A DNA stretch of 64,000 nucleotides from Brevibacillus borstelensis (lineage in GTDB: Bacteria > Bacillota > Bacilli > Brevibacillales > Brevibacillaceae): positions 1 through 64,000 of the forward strand of contig NZ_RHHO01000039.1 in assembly GCF_003710865.1 (NCBI RefSeq), in the 5' to 3' direction. The notes beneath the pieces are model-generated. The model made no database searches and was not told the DNA's origin. It saw only the letters and a list, made by a program, of their open reading frames with translations. The first letter of the stretch is position 1. Every line of letters begins with the position of its first letter. This document shows positions 9,833 through 20,893 of this stretch, one piece after another. A program made the position numbers and the translations under genes.

Positions 9833-11188
9833 ATGAGTCAAAAAAACTTTGTTGATGTGCACGAAACGCCGCCGATCTCCAGGCTTTTGCCGCTCAGCAT
9901 TCAGCACCTGTTTGCCATGTTCGGTTCGACTGTACTGGTGCCGATTTTGACAGGCCTGGACGTGGCGACCGCACTGTTTACCAGCGGGATCGGGACGCTT
10001 CTGTTCCTCTGGATTACAAAAGGAAAGATTCCAAACTACCTGGGCTCTTCCTTTGCCTTCATCGGTCCGATCATCACAGTGAGCCAGGCTTACGGAGTCG
10101 GTACTGCACTGCTCGGCTGTCTGCTCTCAGGCCTTGTCTACATCATCGTGGCGGCCATCGTCAAGAAGGCAGGTGTCAAGTGGCTGGATCGGGTACTGCC
10201 ACCGGTGGTAATTGCGTCGGTCATCGTCGTAATCGGACTTAGCCTGTCTGTCGTCGCTGTCGATATGGCGACAAAGGTAACGGTAGACGGACAATCGCAC
10301 CTGTCCTTGACCTCCATCGATATTTCGCTTGTCACGATGATCGTGACAATCCTTGCGGCAGTGATGCTGCGCGGATTTTTCGCCCTGATTCCGATTCTGA
10401 TCGGGATCATCGTCGGGTATCTTTACACCCTGCTCCGCCATCCCGATTTGATCGACCTGAACAAAGTGGCTGAAGCAAAATGGTTTGTCGGCTTCTCGGG
10501 GATGTTTCACGATCACTTCAAATTCGGCGAAGTTGCAGCTGTAATCGGCAATCCTTCCGCATGGGTTGCAGCGCTGATCATTGCGCCGGTCGCATTCGTG
10601 ACACTGGCAGAACACTTGGGTCATCTGCTTGTTACGAGCAAAGTCATGGACCGTGACCTGATGAAAGACCCCGGCTTGCACCGCAGCCTTTTGGGTGACG
10701 GGATTGCGACCTCTCTGGCCGCGTTCATCGGAGGACCTCCGGCGACGACGTACGGCGAAAACATCGGAGTTCTGGCAATCACTCGGGTCTACAGCCGGGT
10801 CGTGATCGGACTGGCTGCTGTCTGTGCCATCCTGTTCGCCTTCGTCGGCAAAATCAGCACGCTGCTGATGACCATCCCTACACCGGTGCTTGGCGGCGTC
10901 TCCATTATCCTGTTCGGAATCATCGCCGCCCAAGGATTGCGCATGTTCGTCGAAAACAAGGTCGACTTTTCCAACAAGCGCAATATGATCATCTCTGCCG
11001 CGATCCTCGTAACCGGGATCGGCGGCTACAAAATAAGCTTCGAAGGTGCTACCTTCTGGCAGGCATTCCTGCACAATCTGACGATTGACAACATCGCCTT
11101 CGCTACCTTCCTCGGGATCATCCTGCACGTGATTCTCCCGGGGAAAGAATCGGCGATGGGAGAAGCTCACCGCGAAGCGCAATCCTGA
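9833..11188 (+). CDS. pyrP: Uracil permease
   Basis: A 451-residue nucleobase:cation symporter-2 (UraA/PyrP) with about 12-14 membrane segments. Family features include the N-terminal 'ISRLLPLSIQHLFAMFGSTVLVP', the substrate-site region 'VTLAEHLGH' and 'GGPPATTYGENIGVLAITRVYSR'. It imports uracil with protons. It sits between two PyrR attenuators, so uptake is repressed together with synthesis when UMP is plentiful. Confidence 0.96.
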   Translation: MSQKNFVDVHETPPISRLLPLSIQHLFAMFGSTVLVPILTGLDVATALFTSGIGTLLFLWITKGKIPNYLGSSFAFIGPIITVSQAYGVGTALLGCLLSGLVYIIVAAIVKKAGVKWLDRVLPPVVIASVIVVIGLSLSVVAVDMATKVTVDGQSHLSLTSIDISLVTMIVTILAAVMLRGFFALIPILIGIIVGYLYTLLRHPDLIDLNKVAEAKWFVGFSGMFHDHFKFGEVAAVIGNPSAWVAALIIAPVAFVTLAEHLGHLLVTSKVMDRDLMKDPGLHRSLLGDGIATSLAAFIGGPPATTYGENIGVLAITRVYSRVVIGLAAVCAILFAFVGKISTLLMTIPTPVLGGVSIILFGIIAAQGLRMFVENKVDFSNKRNMIISAAILVTGIGGYKISFEGATFWQAFLHNLTIDNIAFATFLGIILHVILPGKESAMGEAHREAQS

Positions 11189-11199
11189 CACGTTCCAAG

Positions 11200-11325
11200 T
11201 TCCTTTAAAACAGTCCCGTGAGGCTGGCAAGGAAGTAGGGCGCTGTTTGCCCTGCTTGTCGAACGAAGCGAAAAGCTTCTTGCCTATGCCCGCCTCACGC
11301 GGCAGCTTGGCAAGAAGCTTTTTTT
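11200..11325 (+). promoter_or_regulatory. PyrR attenuator 3 (between pyrP and pyrB)
   Basis: PyrR-binding hairpin at 11200-11234 with core ACAGTCCCGTGAGGCTGG (11210-11227), then a 10-bp terminator stem (11275-11284 with 11309-11318) and seven Ts. Confidence 0.93.
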
Positions 11326-11378
11326 GCACACATCTACAATACGGTTTGGAAAAATCGGAAATAACGGAGGGATTCGAG

Positions 11379-12323
11379 ATGAGTAACATGCGGCATCTGA
11401 CTGGAATCAAGAATTTGTCTAGAGAAGAGATCGGCAGCCTTTTGAAGCGTGCGGATTTCTGGGCAAAGAGTCCGGGCGTGCAATCAGAGGTGTTGCGGGG
11501 ACGCTTCGTCGCCAACCTGTTCTTTGAAGCAAGTACGCGGACCAGATTCTCTTTTGAAGTAGCCCAGAAGCGGCTCGGTGCCCATGTACTGAACTTCATC
11601 CCGGAGACCTCCTCCACGGTAAAAGGGGAAACCATCCTGGATACAGTGCGAACACTGGAAGCGATGGGCGTGGAAGCAGCGGTCATCCGGACTCGCAAGG
11701 ACGGCCTGTTTGAAGAGCTGGCTGATCAGGTAGAGCTCCAGCTGATCAACGCCGGGGACGGTACGAACGAACACCCGACGCAGTGCCTGCTCGATTTGCT
11801 GACCATGCAGCAGCAATTTGGCAAAATCGAAGGGCTGAGCGTCGCGATCATCGGCGACTTGCGGCACAGCCGCGTCCTCGGCTCGCATCTGCACGCTCTG
11901 CCGAAAATGGGCGCCCATCTGCTGCTTGCGGGACCTGCGAGCATGATGCCGCAACCCCAGCTCGTCCCTCATGGAGTTCAAATCGTCGATATCGACGAAG
12001 CCGTCAGGACGGCTGACGTGGTCATGATGCTGCGTGTCCAGCTCGAGCGGCACACCTCCTCGCTGTTCATATCCAAGGAAGAGTATCATCTGGCCCACGG
12101 ACTCACGCTGGAGCGAGCACGCATGATGAAGCCGGGAGCGGTGATCATGCACCCTGCTCCAGTGAATCGCGGAGTGGAGATTCACACGGATCTGGTCGAC
12201 TGCGAGCGGTCGCTGATCCATAAGCAGGTGACCAACGGCGTAGCGGCACGCATGGCCGTCATGGAAACATTACTGAGAGGGAGCGATGTGAAATGGGAAT
12301 CATCCTTGGCAACGGCAAACTGA
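11379..12323 (+). CDS. pyrB: Aspartate carbamoyltransferase, catalytic subunit
   Basis: A 314-residue enzyme condensing carbamoyl phosphate and L-aspartate to carbamoyl-aspartate. The carbamoyl-phosphate loop STRTRFSFE and the HPTQ motif are present, as is the C-terminal '[11 protein letters not shown]'. The ATG at 11379 follows CGGAGGG; the frame is open upstream only because it reads through the attenuator. No regulatory subunit (pyrI) accompanies it, as usual in Bacillales. pyrC begins 31 bp before its stop, indicating translational coupling. Confidence 0.97.
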   Translation: MSNMRHLTGIKNLSREEIGSLLKRADFWAKSPGVQSEVLRGRFVANLFFEASTRTRFSFEVAQKRLGAHVLNFIPETSSTVKGETILDTVRTLEAMGVEAAVIRTRKDGLFEELADQVELQLINAGDGTNEHPTQCLLDLLTMQQQFGKIEGLSVAIIGDLRHSRVLGSHLHALPKMGAHLLLAGPASMMPQPQLVPHGVQIVDIDEAVRTADVVMMLRVQLERHTSSLFISKEEYHLAHGLTLERARMMKPGAVIMHPAPVNRGVEIHTDLVDCERSLIHKQVTNGVAARMAVMETLLRGSDVKWESSLATAN

Positions 12324-13573
12324 TCAATCGGACGGGAGAGCTGATCCCCGCAGAGGTGCTGGTCACTGACGGACGGATCACGGCGATAGCGGAAAAGGTA
12401 GACAGAGCCGGACACGAGTGGATCGATTGCAGAGGCGGGCTCATTTCCGCTGGCTTCATCGATGTGCACGTCCACCTTCGCGAGCCTGGCCTGGAGCAAA
12501 AGGAAACGATCGCGACCGGAGCGAATGCGGCGGTGCGAGGCGGATTTACGACCATTGCCTGCATGCCGAATACCCGGCCCTCCATCGACAGTGTCGAGAC
12601 AGTCCGCTACATCCACGATAAGGCACGCGAAGCAGGTGCTGCCCGCGTCCTCCCTTACGGCGCAATTACGATCCGCCAGTTGGGCAAAGAGCTGACCGAT
12701 TTTTCCGGATTGAAGGAAGCAGGGATCTTTGCCCTCACAGACGACGGCGTAGGCGTGCAATCGGCCGGCATGATGAAAAAAGCGATGCAGGAGGCGGCGG
12801 CCTTGGGTCTTTCCATCGTCGCCCACTGCGAGGACGACACGCTCTTGCCTCCGGGCGGCGCGCTGCACGACGGCGTTGTGGCCGCCCGCCACGGGCTGCC
12901 CGGTATCCCGTCGGAGTCTGAGTCGGTCCATGTGGGACGCGATATTCTGCTGGCCGAGCAGACAGGCGTTCACTATCACGTCTGCCACATCAGCGCCAAG
13001 GAATCCGTACGGCTGGTCCGCGACGGCAAACGCGCCGGAGTCAACGTCACCTGCGAAGTGACTCCGCACCATCTGCTTCTGTGCGATGAAGACATCCCGG
13101 AAGATTTGAATACGAACTGGAAGATGAACCCGCCGCTGAGGTCCCGGGACGATCGCGCGGCGCTGATCGCGGGTCTGAAGGACGGCACGATCGACATCAT
13201 CGCGACGGACCACGCCCCGCATACGGCAGAGGAAAAGGCAAACGGCCTGGAGCGGGCGCCGTTTGGCATCGTCGGTCTGGAGACGGCCTTCCCGCTGCTG
13301 TACACAAACCTCGTTCTGACAGGCGAGCTTACATTGAAACAACTGGTCGATTTTCTCACGGTGAAGCCGGCTGACTGCTTCCAGTTGCCATACGGACGCC
13401 TGGAAATCGGAGCGCCAGCCGACCTGACCGTGATTGACCTGGATACAGAAAAAGAAGTAGACCCCGATACGTTTGCGAGCAAAGGCAAAAACACGCCGTT
13501 TGCCGGCTGGAAATGCAAAGGATGGCCTGCAGTAACACTGGTTGACGGGAAAATCGTTTACCGCCAAGCGTAA
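12293..13573 (+). CDS. pyrC: Dihydroorotase
   Basis: A 426-residue class I amidohydrolase that cyclises carbamoyl-aspartate to dihydroorotate. Metal-binding [10 protein letters not shown] near residue 57 and ATDHAPH near residue 303 are intact, and the His/Asp pattern of the binuclear zinc site is complete. It overlaps pyrB by 31 bp and is followed after 16 bp by carA. Confidence 0.96.
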   Translation: MGIILGNGKLINRTGELIPAEVLVTDGRITAIAEKVDRAGHEWIDCRGGLISAGFIDVHVHLREPGLEQKETIATGANAAVRGGFTTIACMPNTRPSIDSVETVRYIHDKAREAGAARVLPYGAITIRQLGKELTDFSGLKEAGIFALTDDGVGVQSAGMMKKAMQEAAALGLSIVAHCEDDTLLPPGGALHDGVVAARHGLPGIPSESESVHVGRDILLAEQTGVHYHVCHISAKESVRLVRDGKRAGVNVTCEVTPHHLLLCDEDIPEDLNTNWKMNPPLRSRDDRAALIAGLKDGTIDIIATDHAPHTAEEKANGLERAPFGIVGLETAFPLLYTNLVLTGELTLKQLVDFLTVKPADCFQLPYGRLEIGAPADLTVIDLDTEKEVDPDTFASKGKNTPFAGWKCKGWPAVTLVDGKIVYRQA

Positions 13574-13589
13574 AAAAGGAGGAGCGAAG

Positions 13590-14687
13590 ATGCGAGCGAG
13601 ACTGATTTTGGAAGACGGTACGGAATGCGTCGGAACGGCTTTTGGAAAGGTGAAGGAAACATACGGTGAAGTCGTGTTCAACACGGGCTTGACGGGCTAT
13701 CAGGAGGTATTGTCCGATCCGTCTTACTGCGGACAAATCGTCACGATGACCTATCCCTTGATCGGAAACTACGGGATCAACCGCGACGACTTCGAAGCTG
13801 TACGTCCGTATATCCACGGATTTGTGGTCAGAGAGCACTGCGACGAACCGAGCAATTGGCGCAACACCAGCACCCTTGACGAGCTGCTCAAGGCGTACGA
13901 CATCCCGGGAATCGCCGGGGTGGACACGAGGATGCTGACACGGAAAATCCGCTACCACGGAACGATGAGAGGGCTCATCACGACGAGTGACGCTCCGCTT
14001 TCCGAATTGCTTGATTCGCTGCGCAGCACGCCGCTCATGACCGATCAGGTGGCCCGCGTATCGACCAAGAGCGTTTTCAGCTGCCCGGGGACGGGACATC
14101 GCGTGGTGCTGGTCGATTTCGGCGCAAAGCACGGCATCCTGCGTGAGCTGACCAAGCGCCAATGCGATGTGGTCGTGGTGCCGTACAACGTGACCGCCGA
14201 GGAAATTCGCCGCTTGCAGCCTGACGGAATCCTGCTCTCCAACGGCCCCGGCGATCCGAAAGACGTCCCGCAGGCGATCCGGATGATCAGCGAAATACTC
14301 GGAGAATACCCGATCTTCGGAATTTGTCTGGGCCACCAGTTGTTCGCGCTCGCATCCGGGGCGGACACGATGAAGATGAAATTCGGGCATCGCGGAGGCA
14401 ACCATCCGGTCAAGGAAGTCGCCACCGGACGCACGTATATCACCTCGCAAAACCACAGCTACGCGGTGAAGGAAGAGTCGATCGCCGGAACCGGTCTGAC
14501 GATTACGCATACGGCTCTCAATGACGGAACCGTGGAAGGGCTGAGCTGCCCGGAGAAGCGGGCCTTCTCGGTACAGTACCACCCAGAGGCCGCTCCGGGT
14601 CCATATGATTCGGGTTACCTGTTCGACCGCTTTATCGAAATGATGGAAAACGCCAAGGAGGAGAGTTCGCATGCCAAAACACGCTGA
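13590..14687 (+). CDS. carA: Carbamoyl-phosphate synthase small subunit (pyrimidine-specific)
   Basis: A 365-residue glutaminase subunit (PyrAA in Bacillus nomenclature) that supplies ammonia from glutamine to the large subunit. The N-terminal CPSase small-chain domain is followed by a class I glutamine amidotransferase with nucleophile motif GICLGHQ and the catalytic 'QYHPEA'. The ATG at 13590 has AAAGGAGG upstream. It overlaps carB by 17 bp. Confidence 0.97.
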   Translation: MRARLILEDGTECVGTAFGKVKETYGEVVFNTGLTGYQEVLSDPSYCGQIVTMTYPLIGNYGINRDDFEAVRPYIHGFVVREHCDEPSNWRNTSTLDELLKAYDIPGIAGVDTRMLTRKIRYHGTMRGLITTSDAPLSELLDSLRSTPLMTDQVARVSTKSVFSCPGTGHRVVLVDFGAKHGILRELTKRQCDVVVVPYNVTAEEIRRLQPDGILLSNGPGDPKDVPQAIRMISEILGEYPIFGICLGHQLFALASGADTMKMKFGHRGGNHPVKEVATGRTYITSQNHSYAVKEESIAGTGLTITHTALNDGTVEGLSCPEKRAFSVQYHPEAAPGPYDSGYLFDRFIEMMENAKEESSHAKTR

Positions 14688-17600
14688 TTTGAAAAAGATT
14701 CTGGTTATCGGTTCCGGTCCTATCGTGATCGGGCAGGCGGCAGAGTTTGACTACGCAGGCACGCAGGCTTGCCAGGCGCTGAAAGAGGAAGGACTGGAGG
14801 TCGTCCTGATCAACTCCAATCCGGCCACCATCATGACAGATACAAATATGGCAGACAAGGTGTATATCGAGCCGATCACGCTTGAATTTGTCACGCGTGT
14901 CATCCGGCAGGAAAAGCCGGATGGTCTCTTGCCGACGCTCGGCGGACAGACAGGCTTGAATATGGCGGTAGCCCTTGCCGAGGCAGGGGTGCTGGAAGCG
15001 GAGAACGTCAAGCTCCTCGGTACCAATCTGGATTCCATCAAACAAGCGGAAGACCGCGAGCTGTTCCGTGCGCTGATGAAGGAGCTGGGCGAGCCGGTGC
15101 CGGATTCCACAATCGTCAGCACGGTCGAAGAAGCAGTCGATTTTGCCAACGAGATCGGCTACCCGATCATCGTCCGTCCGGCCTACACGCTGGGCGGCAC
15201 CGGCGGAGGCATTTGCGCGGACGAAGAGAGCCTTCGCGAGATTGTCGCCAGCGGTTTGAAATACTCGCCGATTACGCAATGCCTGATCGAGAAAAGCATT
15301 GCCGGCATGAAGGAAATCGAATACGAAGTGATGCGCGATGCCAATGACAACTGCATCGTGGTCTGCAACATGGAAAATATCGACCCGGTAGGCGTGCATA
15401 CGGGCGACTCCATCGTTGTCGCGCCTAGCCAGACGTTGTCGGACCGCGAATACCAAATGCTCCGCTCCTCCGCGCTGAACATCATTCGCGCACTGGGCAT
15501 CGAGGGCGGCTGCAATGTGCAGTATGCGCTTGACCCGCACAGCTTCCAGTATTACGTGATCGAGGTCAACCCGCGCGTCAGCCGTTCTTCGGCCCTGGCC
15601 TCCAAAGCGACCGGCTATCCGATCGCCAAGATGGCGGCAAAGATCGCGATCGGCTACACCCTGGATGAGCTGCGCAATCCGGTTACCGGACAAACGTACG
15701 CTTGCTTCGAGCCGACACTCGACTACGTCGTGAGCAAAATCCCGCGCTGGCCATTTGACAAGTTCCAATCGGCCAACCGCAAGCTGGGCACCCAGATGAA
15801 GGCGACCGGAGAAGTGATGGCGATCGGTCGAACATTCGAGGAATCGATCATGAAAGCGATCCGCTCGCTGGAAGTGGGCACCTATCACCTGGAGATGAAA
15901 GGCGCATCGGAAATTGCCGAAGAAGAGCTGACGGCTCGCCTGATCGCTGCCGACGACGAGCGGCTGTTCCTTCTGGGAGAAGCGCTGCGCCGCGGATGGA
16001 GCCTTGAGAGACTTCACGACTTGACCAAAATCGACTTCTTCTTCCTGCACAAATTCCACAAGCTGGTGGCATTCGAGTCGGAGCTGGCTCAAGGTTTGAC
16101 GGAAGAAAAGCTGTATACAGCCAAGCGCCTCGGATTTACGGACAGGAAAATCGCCGAGCTTGCGGGGCAAACCGAAGACGAGGTTCGCGCACTCAGAAAG
16201 CAGCACGGGTTTACGCCGGTCTTTAAAATGGTAGACACCTGCGCGGCTGAGTTTGAGGCGTCAACGCCTTACTACTACTCCAGCTACGAAGTAGAGGATG
16301 AGCGCATCGAGACAGGCAAAAAGCGGGTGATCGTGCTGGGCTCGGGTCCGATCCGCATCGGACAGGGGATCGAGTTTGACTACGCGACCGTACACGCAGT
16401 ATGGGCGCTGCAGGAAGCGGGCTACGAGGCGGTCATCATCAACAACAACCCGGAGACGGTCTCCACCGACTTCAACACATCCGACCGGCTCTACTTTGAA
16501 CCGCTCTACATCGAAGACGTAATGAACATCATCGATGCGGAGAAACCGGAAGGCGTGATCGTCCAGTTCGGCGGTCAGACGGCGATCAATCTGGCAGACA
16601 AGCTGGCAGCCCGGGGGATCAAAATCCTGGGAACCAGCCTGGAGAACATCGACGCAGCAGAAAACCGGGAGAAGTTCGAGGCTCTGTTACGCAATCTCAA
16701 CATCGCCCAGCCGCCCGGAAAAACGGTCACCTCGGTACAAGAGGCAGTCGTGGCTGCGGAAGAGCTCGGATTCCCGGTACTGGTCCGCCCGTCTTATGTG
16801 CTGGGCGGACGCGCGATGGAGATTGTCTACAACAATGACGAGCTGCTGGAGTACATGGAAAAGGCCGTAAAGGTAAACCCGGATCACCCGGTGCTGGTCG
16901 ACCGCTACATGGTAGGGACCGAAGCCGAAGTCGACGCGATCTGTGACGGCGAAAACGTCCTGATCCCGGGAATAATGGAACACATCGAACGCGCAGGGGT
17001 GCACTCCGGCGACTCCATCGCGGTTTATCCGCCGCAGTCTCTGTCAGATACGATCAAGCAGGAACTGATCGAGATGACGACCAAGCTGGCCCGCGCACTG
17101 CAAATCAAAGGGCTGCTCAACATCCAGTTTGTCATCTACAAAAACCAGCCGTACGTGATCGAAGTGAATCCGAGATCATCCAGGACCGTGCCGTTCCTCT
17201 CCAAAGTAACCGGCATTCCGATGGCCAACATCGCGACAAAGGCCATCCTCGGCCACTCGATCACAGAGCAAGGCTTTACACCGGGCTACCATCCGGAAGA
17301 AGCGATGGTTTCCGTCAAAGTGCCTGTCTTCTCCTTCGCCAAGCTGCGCCGGGTAGACATCACGCTCGGACCGGAAATGAAATCGACCGGGGAAGTCATG
17401 GGGCGTGAAAGCACCTTGGCCAAAGCGCTTTACAAAGGGCTGGTGGCTGCGGGCATGAACATCCCGACTCACGGCTCCCTGCTGGTCACCGTGGCAGACA
17501 AGGATAAAGAGGAAGCGCTGGGTATCGTCAAACGCTTCCGCATGCTCGGGTTCAAGCTGCTGGCTACGGCAGGGACAGCCGACTATCTGGAGCAGGCAGG

Positions 17601-17883
17601 TCTCCCCGTCACCCGCGTGAACAAATTGTCAGAGGGCACACCGAACCTCTTGGACATGATTCACAGGGGCGAAGCCAACATCGTGCTGAACACCTTGACC
17701 AAAGGCAAGACGCCGCAGCGCGACGGATTCCGCATCAGACGCGAAGCGGTGGAAAACGGGGCGGTATGTCTCACCTCGCTGGATACGGCGACGGCACTTC
17801 TGCATGTACTGGAGACGATCACCTTCTCCACGGAGGCCATGCCGGCGCAGCGCTCTGGCGCGCAAGTTGCGGTAACCGTGTAA
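14671..17883 (+). CDS. carB: Carbamoyl-phosphate synthase large subunit
   Basis: A 1070-residue protein (PyrAB) with two homologous ATP-grasp halves (about 1-400 and 550-935), an oligomerisation domain between them and a C-terminal MGS-like allosteric domain. Each half has its GSGPI(V/R)IGQ start and a Gly-rich ATP loop (TLGGTGGG in the first, VLGGRAM in the second). It makes carbamoyl phosphate from bicarbonate, ammonia and two ATP. In Bacillus the next genes would be pyrK and pyrD; here pyrF follows after 47 bp. Confidence 0.97.
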   Translation: MPKHADLKKILVIGSGPIVIGQAAEFDYAGTQACQALKEEGLEVVLINSNPATIMTDTNMADKVYIEPITLEFVTRVIRQEKPDGLLPTLGGQTGLNMAVALAEAGVLEAENVKLLGTNLDSIKQAEDRELFRALMKELGEPVPDSTIVSTVEEAVDFANEIGYPIIVRPAYTLGGTGGGICADEESLREIVASGLKYSPITQCLIEKSIAGMKEIEYEVMRDANDNCIVVCNMENIDPVGVHTGDSIVVAPSQTLSDREYQMLRSSALNIIRALGIEGGCNVQYALDPHSFQYYVIEVNPRVSRSSALASKATGYPIAKMAAKIAIGYTLDELRNPVTGQTYACFEPTLDYVVSKIPRWPFDKFQSANRKLGTQMKATGEVMAIGRTFEESIMKAIRSLEVGTYHLEMKGASEIAEEELTARLIAADDERLFLLGEALRRGWSLERLHDLTKIDFFFLHKFHKLVAFESELAQGLTEEKLYTAKRLGFTDRKIAELAGQTEDEVRALRKQHGFTPVFKMVDTCAAEFEASTPYYYSSYEVEDERIETGKKRVIVLGSGPIRIGQGIEFDYATVHAVWALQEAGYEAVIINNNPETVSTDFNTSDRLYFEPLYIEDVMNIIDAEKPEGVIVQFGGQTAINLADKLAARGIKILGTSLENIDAAENREKFEALLRNLNIAQPPGKTVTSVQEAVVAAEELGFPVLVRPSYVLGGRAMEIVYNNDELLEYMEKAVKVNPDHPVLVDRYMVGTEAEVDAICDGENVLIPGIMEHIERAGVHSGDSIAVYPPQSLSDTIKQELIEMTTKLARALQIKGLLNIQFVIYKNQPYVIEVNPRSSRTVPFLSKVTGIPMANIATKAILGHSITEQGFTPGYHPEEAMVSVKVPVFSFAKLRRVDITLGPEMKSTGEVMGRESTLAKALYKGLVAAGMNIPTHGSLLVTVADKDKEEALGIVKRFRMLGFKLLATAGTADYLEQAGLPVTRVNKLSEGTPNLLDMIHRGEANIVLNTLTKGKTPQRDGFRIRREAVENGAVCLTSLDTATALLHVLETITFSTEAMPAQRSGAQVAVTV

Positions 17884-17930
17884 GGGAACGGTAAGCTTGA
17901 ATGAAACGGGATAGAAAAGAGGAGAGTAGT

Positions 17931-18668
17931 GTGCAATCACAACCAACAGATGTTCGCGAGCGGATGATCGTAGCGCTGGACTTTTCCACCAAAAAAGAAG
18001 TAGAGCAATGTCTGCAGCGCCTGGATGGACGGGTCCGCTATGTAAAGGTGGGAATGGAGCTGGCATACGCGGAAGGTCCGGCAATCGTGCACTTCCTGAA
18101 AGAGAAGGGCCTCAAAGTCTTCCTCGATCTGAAGGTGCACGACATTCCCAACACGGCCAAAGGAGCGATGCGAAGCCTGGCCCGCCACGGGGTAGACATG
18201 GTCAACGTCCACGCAGCAGGCGGCACACAGATGATGGCCGCTGCACGGGAAGGCCTGGAGCAAGGAACGCCGGCGGGCGCTGCACGCCCGCTCCTGATCG
18301 CAGTCACGATGCTGACATCTACGGGGAAAACGACGATGAACCAGGAGCTGGCTATTCCCGGGAATGTCGAGGATGTAGTCGTACACTACACGATGATGAC
18401 GAAGCAAGCGGGCCTCGATGGGGTCGTTGCCTCTCCTCTGGAGGTCCCCGTGATCAAACAGGCAGCGGGCAGCTCGTTTCTTACTGTGACTCCGGGGATA
18501 CGGCCGCTCGGTTCGGACAAAGGAGACCAGACCCGTATCACGACACCGGAGAAGGCTTTTCAGCTAGGCAGCGATTATCTGGTCATCGGCCGGGCGATCA
18601 CGGGTGCGCCGGACCCGGCGGAAGCATGGGAAAAAATCGTGCAAGAGGCAGAAGCGGCACGCATCTAG
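17931..18668 (+). CDS. pyrF: Orotidine 5'-phosphate decarboxylase
   Basis: A 245-residue TIM-barrel enzyme converting OMP to UMP. The catalytic DxKxxD array is present as [12 protein letters not shown], and the phosphate-binding 'TPGIRP' and 'VIGRAI' loops are intact. The GTG at 17931 is favoured because GAGGAG precedes it; an ATG at 17901 would add ten residues and has a weaker site. Its placement directly after carB is the notable feature of this operon. Confidence 0.95.
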   Translation: MQSQPTDVRERMIVALDFSTKKEVEQCLQRLDGRVRYVKVGMELAYAEGPAIVHFLKEKGLKVFLDLKVHDIPNTAKGAMRSLARHGVDMVNVHAAGGTQMMAAAREGLEQGTPAGAARPLLIAVTMLTSTGKTTMNQELAIPGNVEDVVVHYTMMTKQAGLDGVVASPLEVPVIKQAAGSSFLTVTPGIRPLGSDKGDQTRITTPEKAFQLGSDYLVIGRAITGAPDPAEAWEKIVQEAEAARI

Positions 18669-18690
18669 CGCGCATGGGGGAGGAAAAGCA

Positions 18691-19338
18691 ATGATGACAA
18701 ATACAAAAACTACTGCCAAGGAAATCGCGGGCAAATTGCTGGAGATCGGGGCCGTGCATCTGCGGCCGGATCAACCGTTCACCTGGACGTCGGGGATCAA
18801 GTCTCCGATTTATTGCGACAACCGGATCACGATGTCCTACCCGACTGTTCGCCGCCAGATCGCGCAAGCATTTGCGAAAGCGATCCGCGAAAAGTACCCG
18901 CAAGCGGAAGTGATCGCGGGCACGGCGACAGCTGGCATTCCGCATGCGGCTTGGGTGGCGGAAATTCTCGATCTGCCGATGATCTATGTTCGTGACAAGG
19001 CAAAAGGCCACGGGCGTCAAAATCAAATTGAAGGCGCCCTCCACAAAGGCCAAAAAGTAGTCGTCATCGAAGACTTGATCTCGACAGGCGGAAGCTCGCT
19101 GAAGGCGGCCCAGGCTGTAGCGGAGGAAGGAGCCGAAGTGCTTGGCGTGATCGCGATCTTCAGCTACCAATTCCCCGACGCTTCGGGGCTGTTCGCGGAA
19201 GCCGGCATTGAGGCAAGCACCTTGTCCAACTATACGGCATTGCTGGAAGCTGCCAAAGAGAACGGAGTTATCACTGCTGATCAGGAATCCATTCTCGCCG
19301 ACTGGCGCAAATCGCCCAGAACCTTTTTTTCTTCCTGA
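18691..19338 (+). CDS. pyrE: Orotate phosphoribosyltransferase
   Basis: A 215-residue type I PRTase that joins orotate to PRPP to make OMP. The PRPP-binding motif [14 protein letters not shown] is intact, and '[16 protein letters not shown]' is typical of the N-terminus. The first of two adjacent ATGs, at 18691, follows GGGGGAGG. It is the last gene of the pyr operon, ending 46 bp before a strong terminator. Confidence 0.96.
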   Translation: MMTNTKTTAKEIAGKLLEIGAVHLRPDQPFTWTSGIKSPIYCDNRITMSYPTVRRQIAQAFAKAIREKYPQAEVIAGTATAGIPHAAWVAEILDLPMIYVRDKAKGHGRQNQIEGALHKGQKVVVIEDLISTGGSSLKAAQAVAEEGAEVLGVIAIFSYQFPDASGLFAEAGIEASTLSNYTALLEAAKENGVITADQESILADWRKSPRTFFSS

Positions 19339-19383
19339 TCGCGTGTAGCACGAAGCAGAGGGACAACAGATCATCACGCTTGT

Positions 19384-19417
19384 GCAAAAAGCTGCGGATT
19401 TTCCCGCAGCTTTTTGC
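19384..19417 (+). terminator. Terminator of the pyr operon
   Basis: A 14-bp perfect stem (19384-19397 with 19404-19417) with A and T tracts inside the stem, so it could work in either direction. Confidence 0.88.
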
Positions 19418-19549
19418 TGTTCAGACGAAAGAGGGGCAGACAAGCTATAATAGTGGTATCAGGCTTACGGGGGAAAAACCGAATCGGCAAACCATAAGGA
19501 AGAATAAGCTTGATCAAATATTCGTTCAGTTACCGACAGGAGGCATACG

Positions 19550-20290
19550 ATGCAGACAGATGTAACCAGGTTGATCCAATCGCACCGCTCCATCCGCAAG
19601 TACACGGACAGACCGATCCCGGACGACGTGCTTGCGGATATTTTGGCAAGCGCCCAGTGGGCTCCTTCCTCGCACAACGTTCAAGCCTACAGCATTGTCG
19701 TCGTGCGTTCAGCGGAAAAGAAAAAACAGCTGGCCCAGCTATGCGGGGGACAGAAATGGGTGGAGACATGTCCCGTCTTTCTTGTGTTTTGCGCTGATTT
19801 CTACAAGTTGAAGCTGGCGAGCGACATGCACGGAAGCGAATTTTTGGCTGACGAGGTGGAAAATATGCTGGTGGCCGCCGTAGATACGGCATTGGCAGCG
19901 GAAAACGCGCTAGTCGCCGCTCGTTCTCACGGTCTGGGCGGAGTAATGATCGGCGGAATACGCAATCAGCCGGAGGATGTCGCCCGCCTGCTTAAGCTTC
20001 CTGTGCTAACCGCTCCGATCATGGGCATGTGCCTGGGCTATCCCGATCAAGACGTGGAGCAAAAGCCAAGACTGCCCAAGCGTGCGGTCATCCATGAAGA
20101 GGAATACCGGACGGAGCATTTGCCGGAAGCGCTGGAGGAGTACGAAGCGGTTTCCGCCGAATATTATGCCCGCAGAACAAGGAAAGATCATGCGGAAGGC
20201 TGGACCAAACAGATGGCCGATTATTTGCAAAAACCAAGGCGTCCGCATCTTGGCGACTTTTTAAGGAAGCAGGGATTTCCTTTGAAGTAG
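19550..20290 (+). CDS. NADPH-dependent nitro/flavin reductase (NfsA-like)
   Basis: A 246-residue FMN-binding nitroreductase. The N-terminal 'SHRSIRKYTDRPIP' contains the Arg residues that hold FMN phosphate, followed by 'ASAQWAPSSHNVQAYS'. Length and the Arg/Lys-rich C-terminus fit the NfsA/Frp group (oxygen-insensitive NAD(P)H nitro- or FMN-reductases). The physiological substrate is unknown. The ribosome-binding site is CAGGAGG. It is a monocistronic unit between two terminators. Confidence 0.85.
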   Translation: MQTDVTRLIQSHRSIRKYTDRPIPDDVLADILASAQWAPSSHNVQAYSIVVVRSAEKKKQLAQLCGGQKWVETCPVFLVFCADFYKLKLASDMHGSEFLADEVENMLVAAVDTALAAENALVAARSHGLGGVMIGGIRNQPEDVARLLKLPVLTAPIMGMCLGYPDQDVEQKPRLPKRAVIHEEEYRTEHLPEALEEYEAVSAEYYARRTRKDHAEGWTKQMADYLQKPRRPHLGDFLRKQGFPLK

Positions 20291-20316
20291 GAGCCGAGAT
20301 CAGCCAGGGGGAACGG

Positions 20317-20361
20317 AAAAAAGTGCCCAAAGTTTCGCAGTAGGAAACCGGGCACTTTTTG
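20317..20361 (+). terminator. Terminator after the nitroreductase gene
   Basis: A 10-bp stem (20319-20328 with 20350-20359) flanked by A and T tracts. Confidence 0.82.
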
Positions 20362-20372
20362 TTTGTCAATTC

Positions 20373-20400
20373 TTGACAATGCTTGGTATGCTAGTAAGAT
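20373..20400 (+). promoter_or_regulatory. Sigma-A promoter for the membrane/TPR gene pair
   Basis: TTGACA (20373-20378), 16-bp spacer, TAAGAT (20395-20400). It argues for a translation start downstream of about 20407. Confidence 0.65.
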
Positions 20401-20437
20401 TAATGGTGTTTGCATTATCGGGATTGGAGATGACAGT

Positions 20438-20893
20438 TTGTTGAACCGGGAGCTTTTACAGCCTTCTTTGGCGAATGGAGAGATACGTGTAACCAAATCT
20501 TACGACATTGATCGTTTTTTTTATCTCGGCTTTTTCGGCGGCGTGCTGCCGGTCATGATTTTGGGTACGAGAAATGCGATATGGCTGCGGTGCAGCAAGA
20601 AGATGATCGCGATGCTGCTTGGAACCAGCTTGCTTCTTTGCGGATTGAAGCTCGCTTACGTCGCCTGGACGGGAGCCGACAGCGTAGCGCTTCTGTCACG
20701 GATCATGGGCGTCGCCCTGGCAGTTGTCTATCGATACGCCCAACGAAAGCGCTACAAGCTGCATTCCGTCATCATCGGTGAGGATCAGCCGATTTTTTGG
20801 TGGGGACTGCTTGCCGTGGTGGCCGGAATCGTATTCGACAGTTGGCTGGTGACGATGGGGAAGGGGATTCACGATGTATTTGATCAGGGATGA
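20438..20893 (+). CDS. Small membrane protein of unknown function
   Basis: A 151-residue protein with four likely membrane segments (around 'FFYLGFFGGVLPVMILG', 'MLLGTSLLLCGLKLAYV', 'RIMGVALAVVY' and 'WWGLLAVVAGIVF'). No family was recognised. The TTG at 20438 is chosen because GGAG lies 8 nt upstream and a promoter lies just before; frames open further upstream run into the preceding terminator. It overlaps the downstream TPR gene by 20 bp, so the two are probably translated together and may act as a pair. Confidence 0.6.
   Translation: MLNRELLQPSLANGEIRVTKSYDIDRFFYLGFFGGVLPVMILGTRNAIWLRCSKKMIAMLLGTSLLLCGLKLAYVAWTGADSVALLSRIMGVALAVVYRYAQRKRYKLHSVIIGEDQPIFWWGLLAVVAGIVFDSWLVTMGKGIHDVFDQG

Noticed and set aside
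10127-11698. A 523-codon open frame on the minus strand over pyrP/pyrB
   Set aside because: It covers pyrP, an attenuator and the pyrB start; the sequence is Asp/Arg/Gln-rich without family features.
12182-13684. A 500-codon open frame on the minus strand over pyrC
   Set aside because: It is antisense to a clear dihydroorotase; shadow of codon bias.
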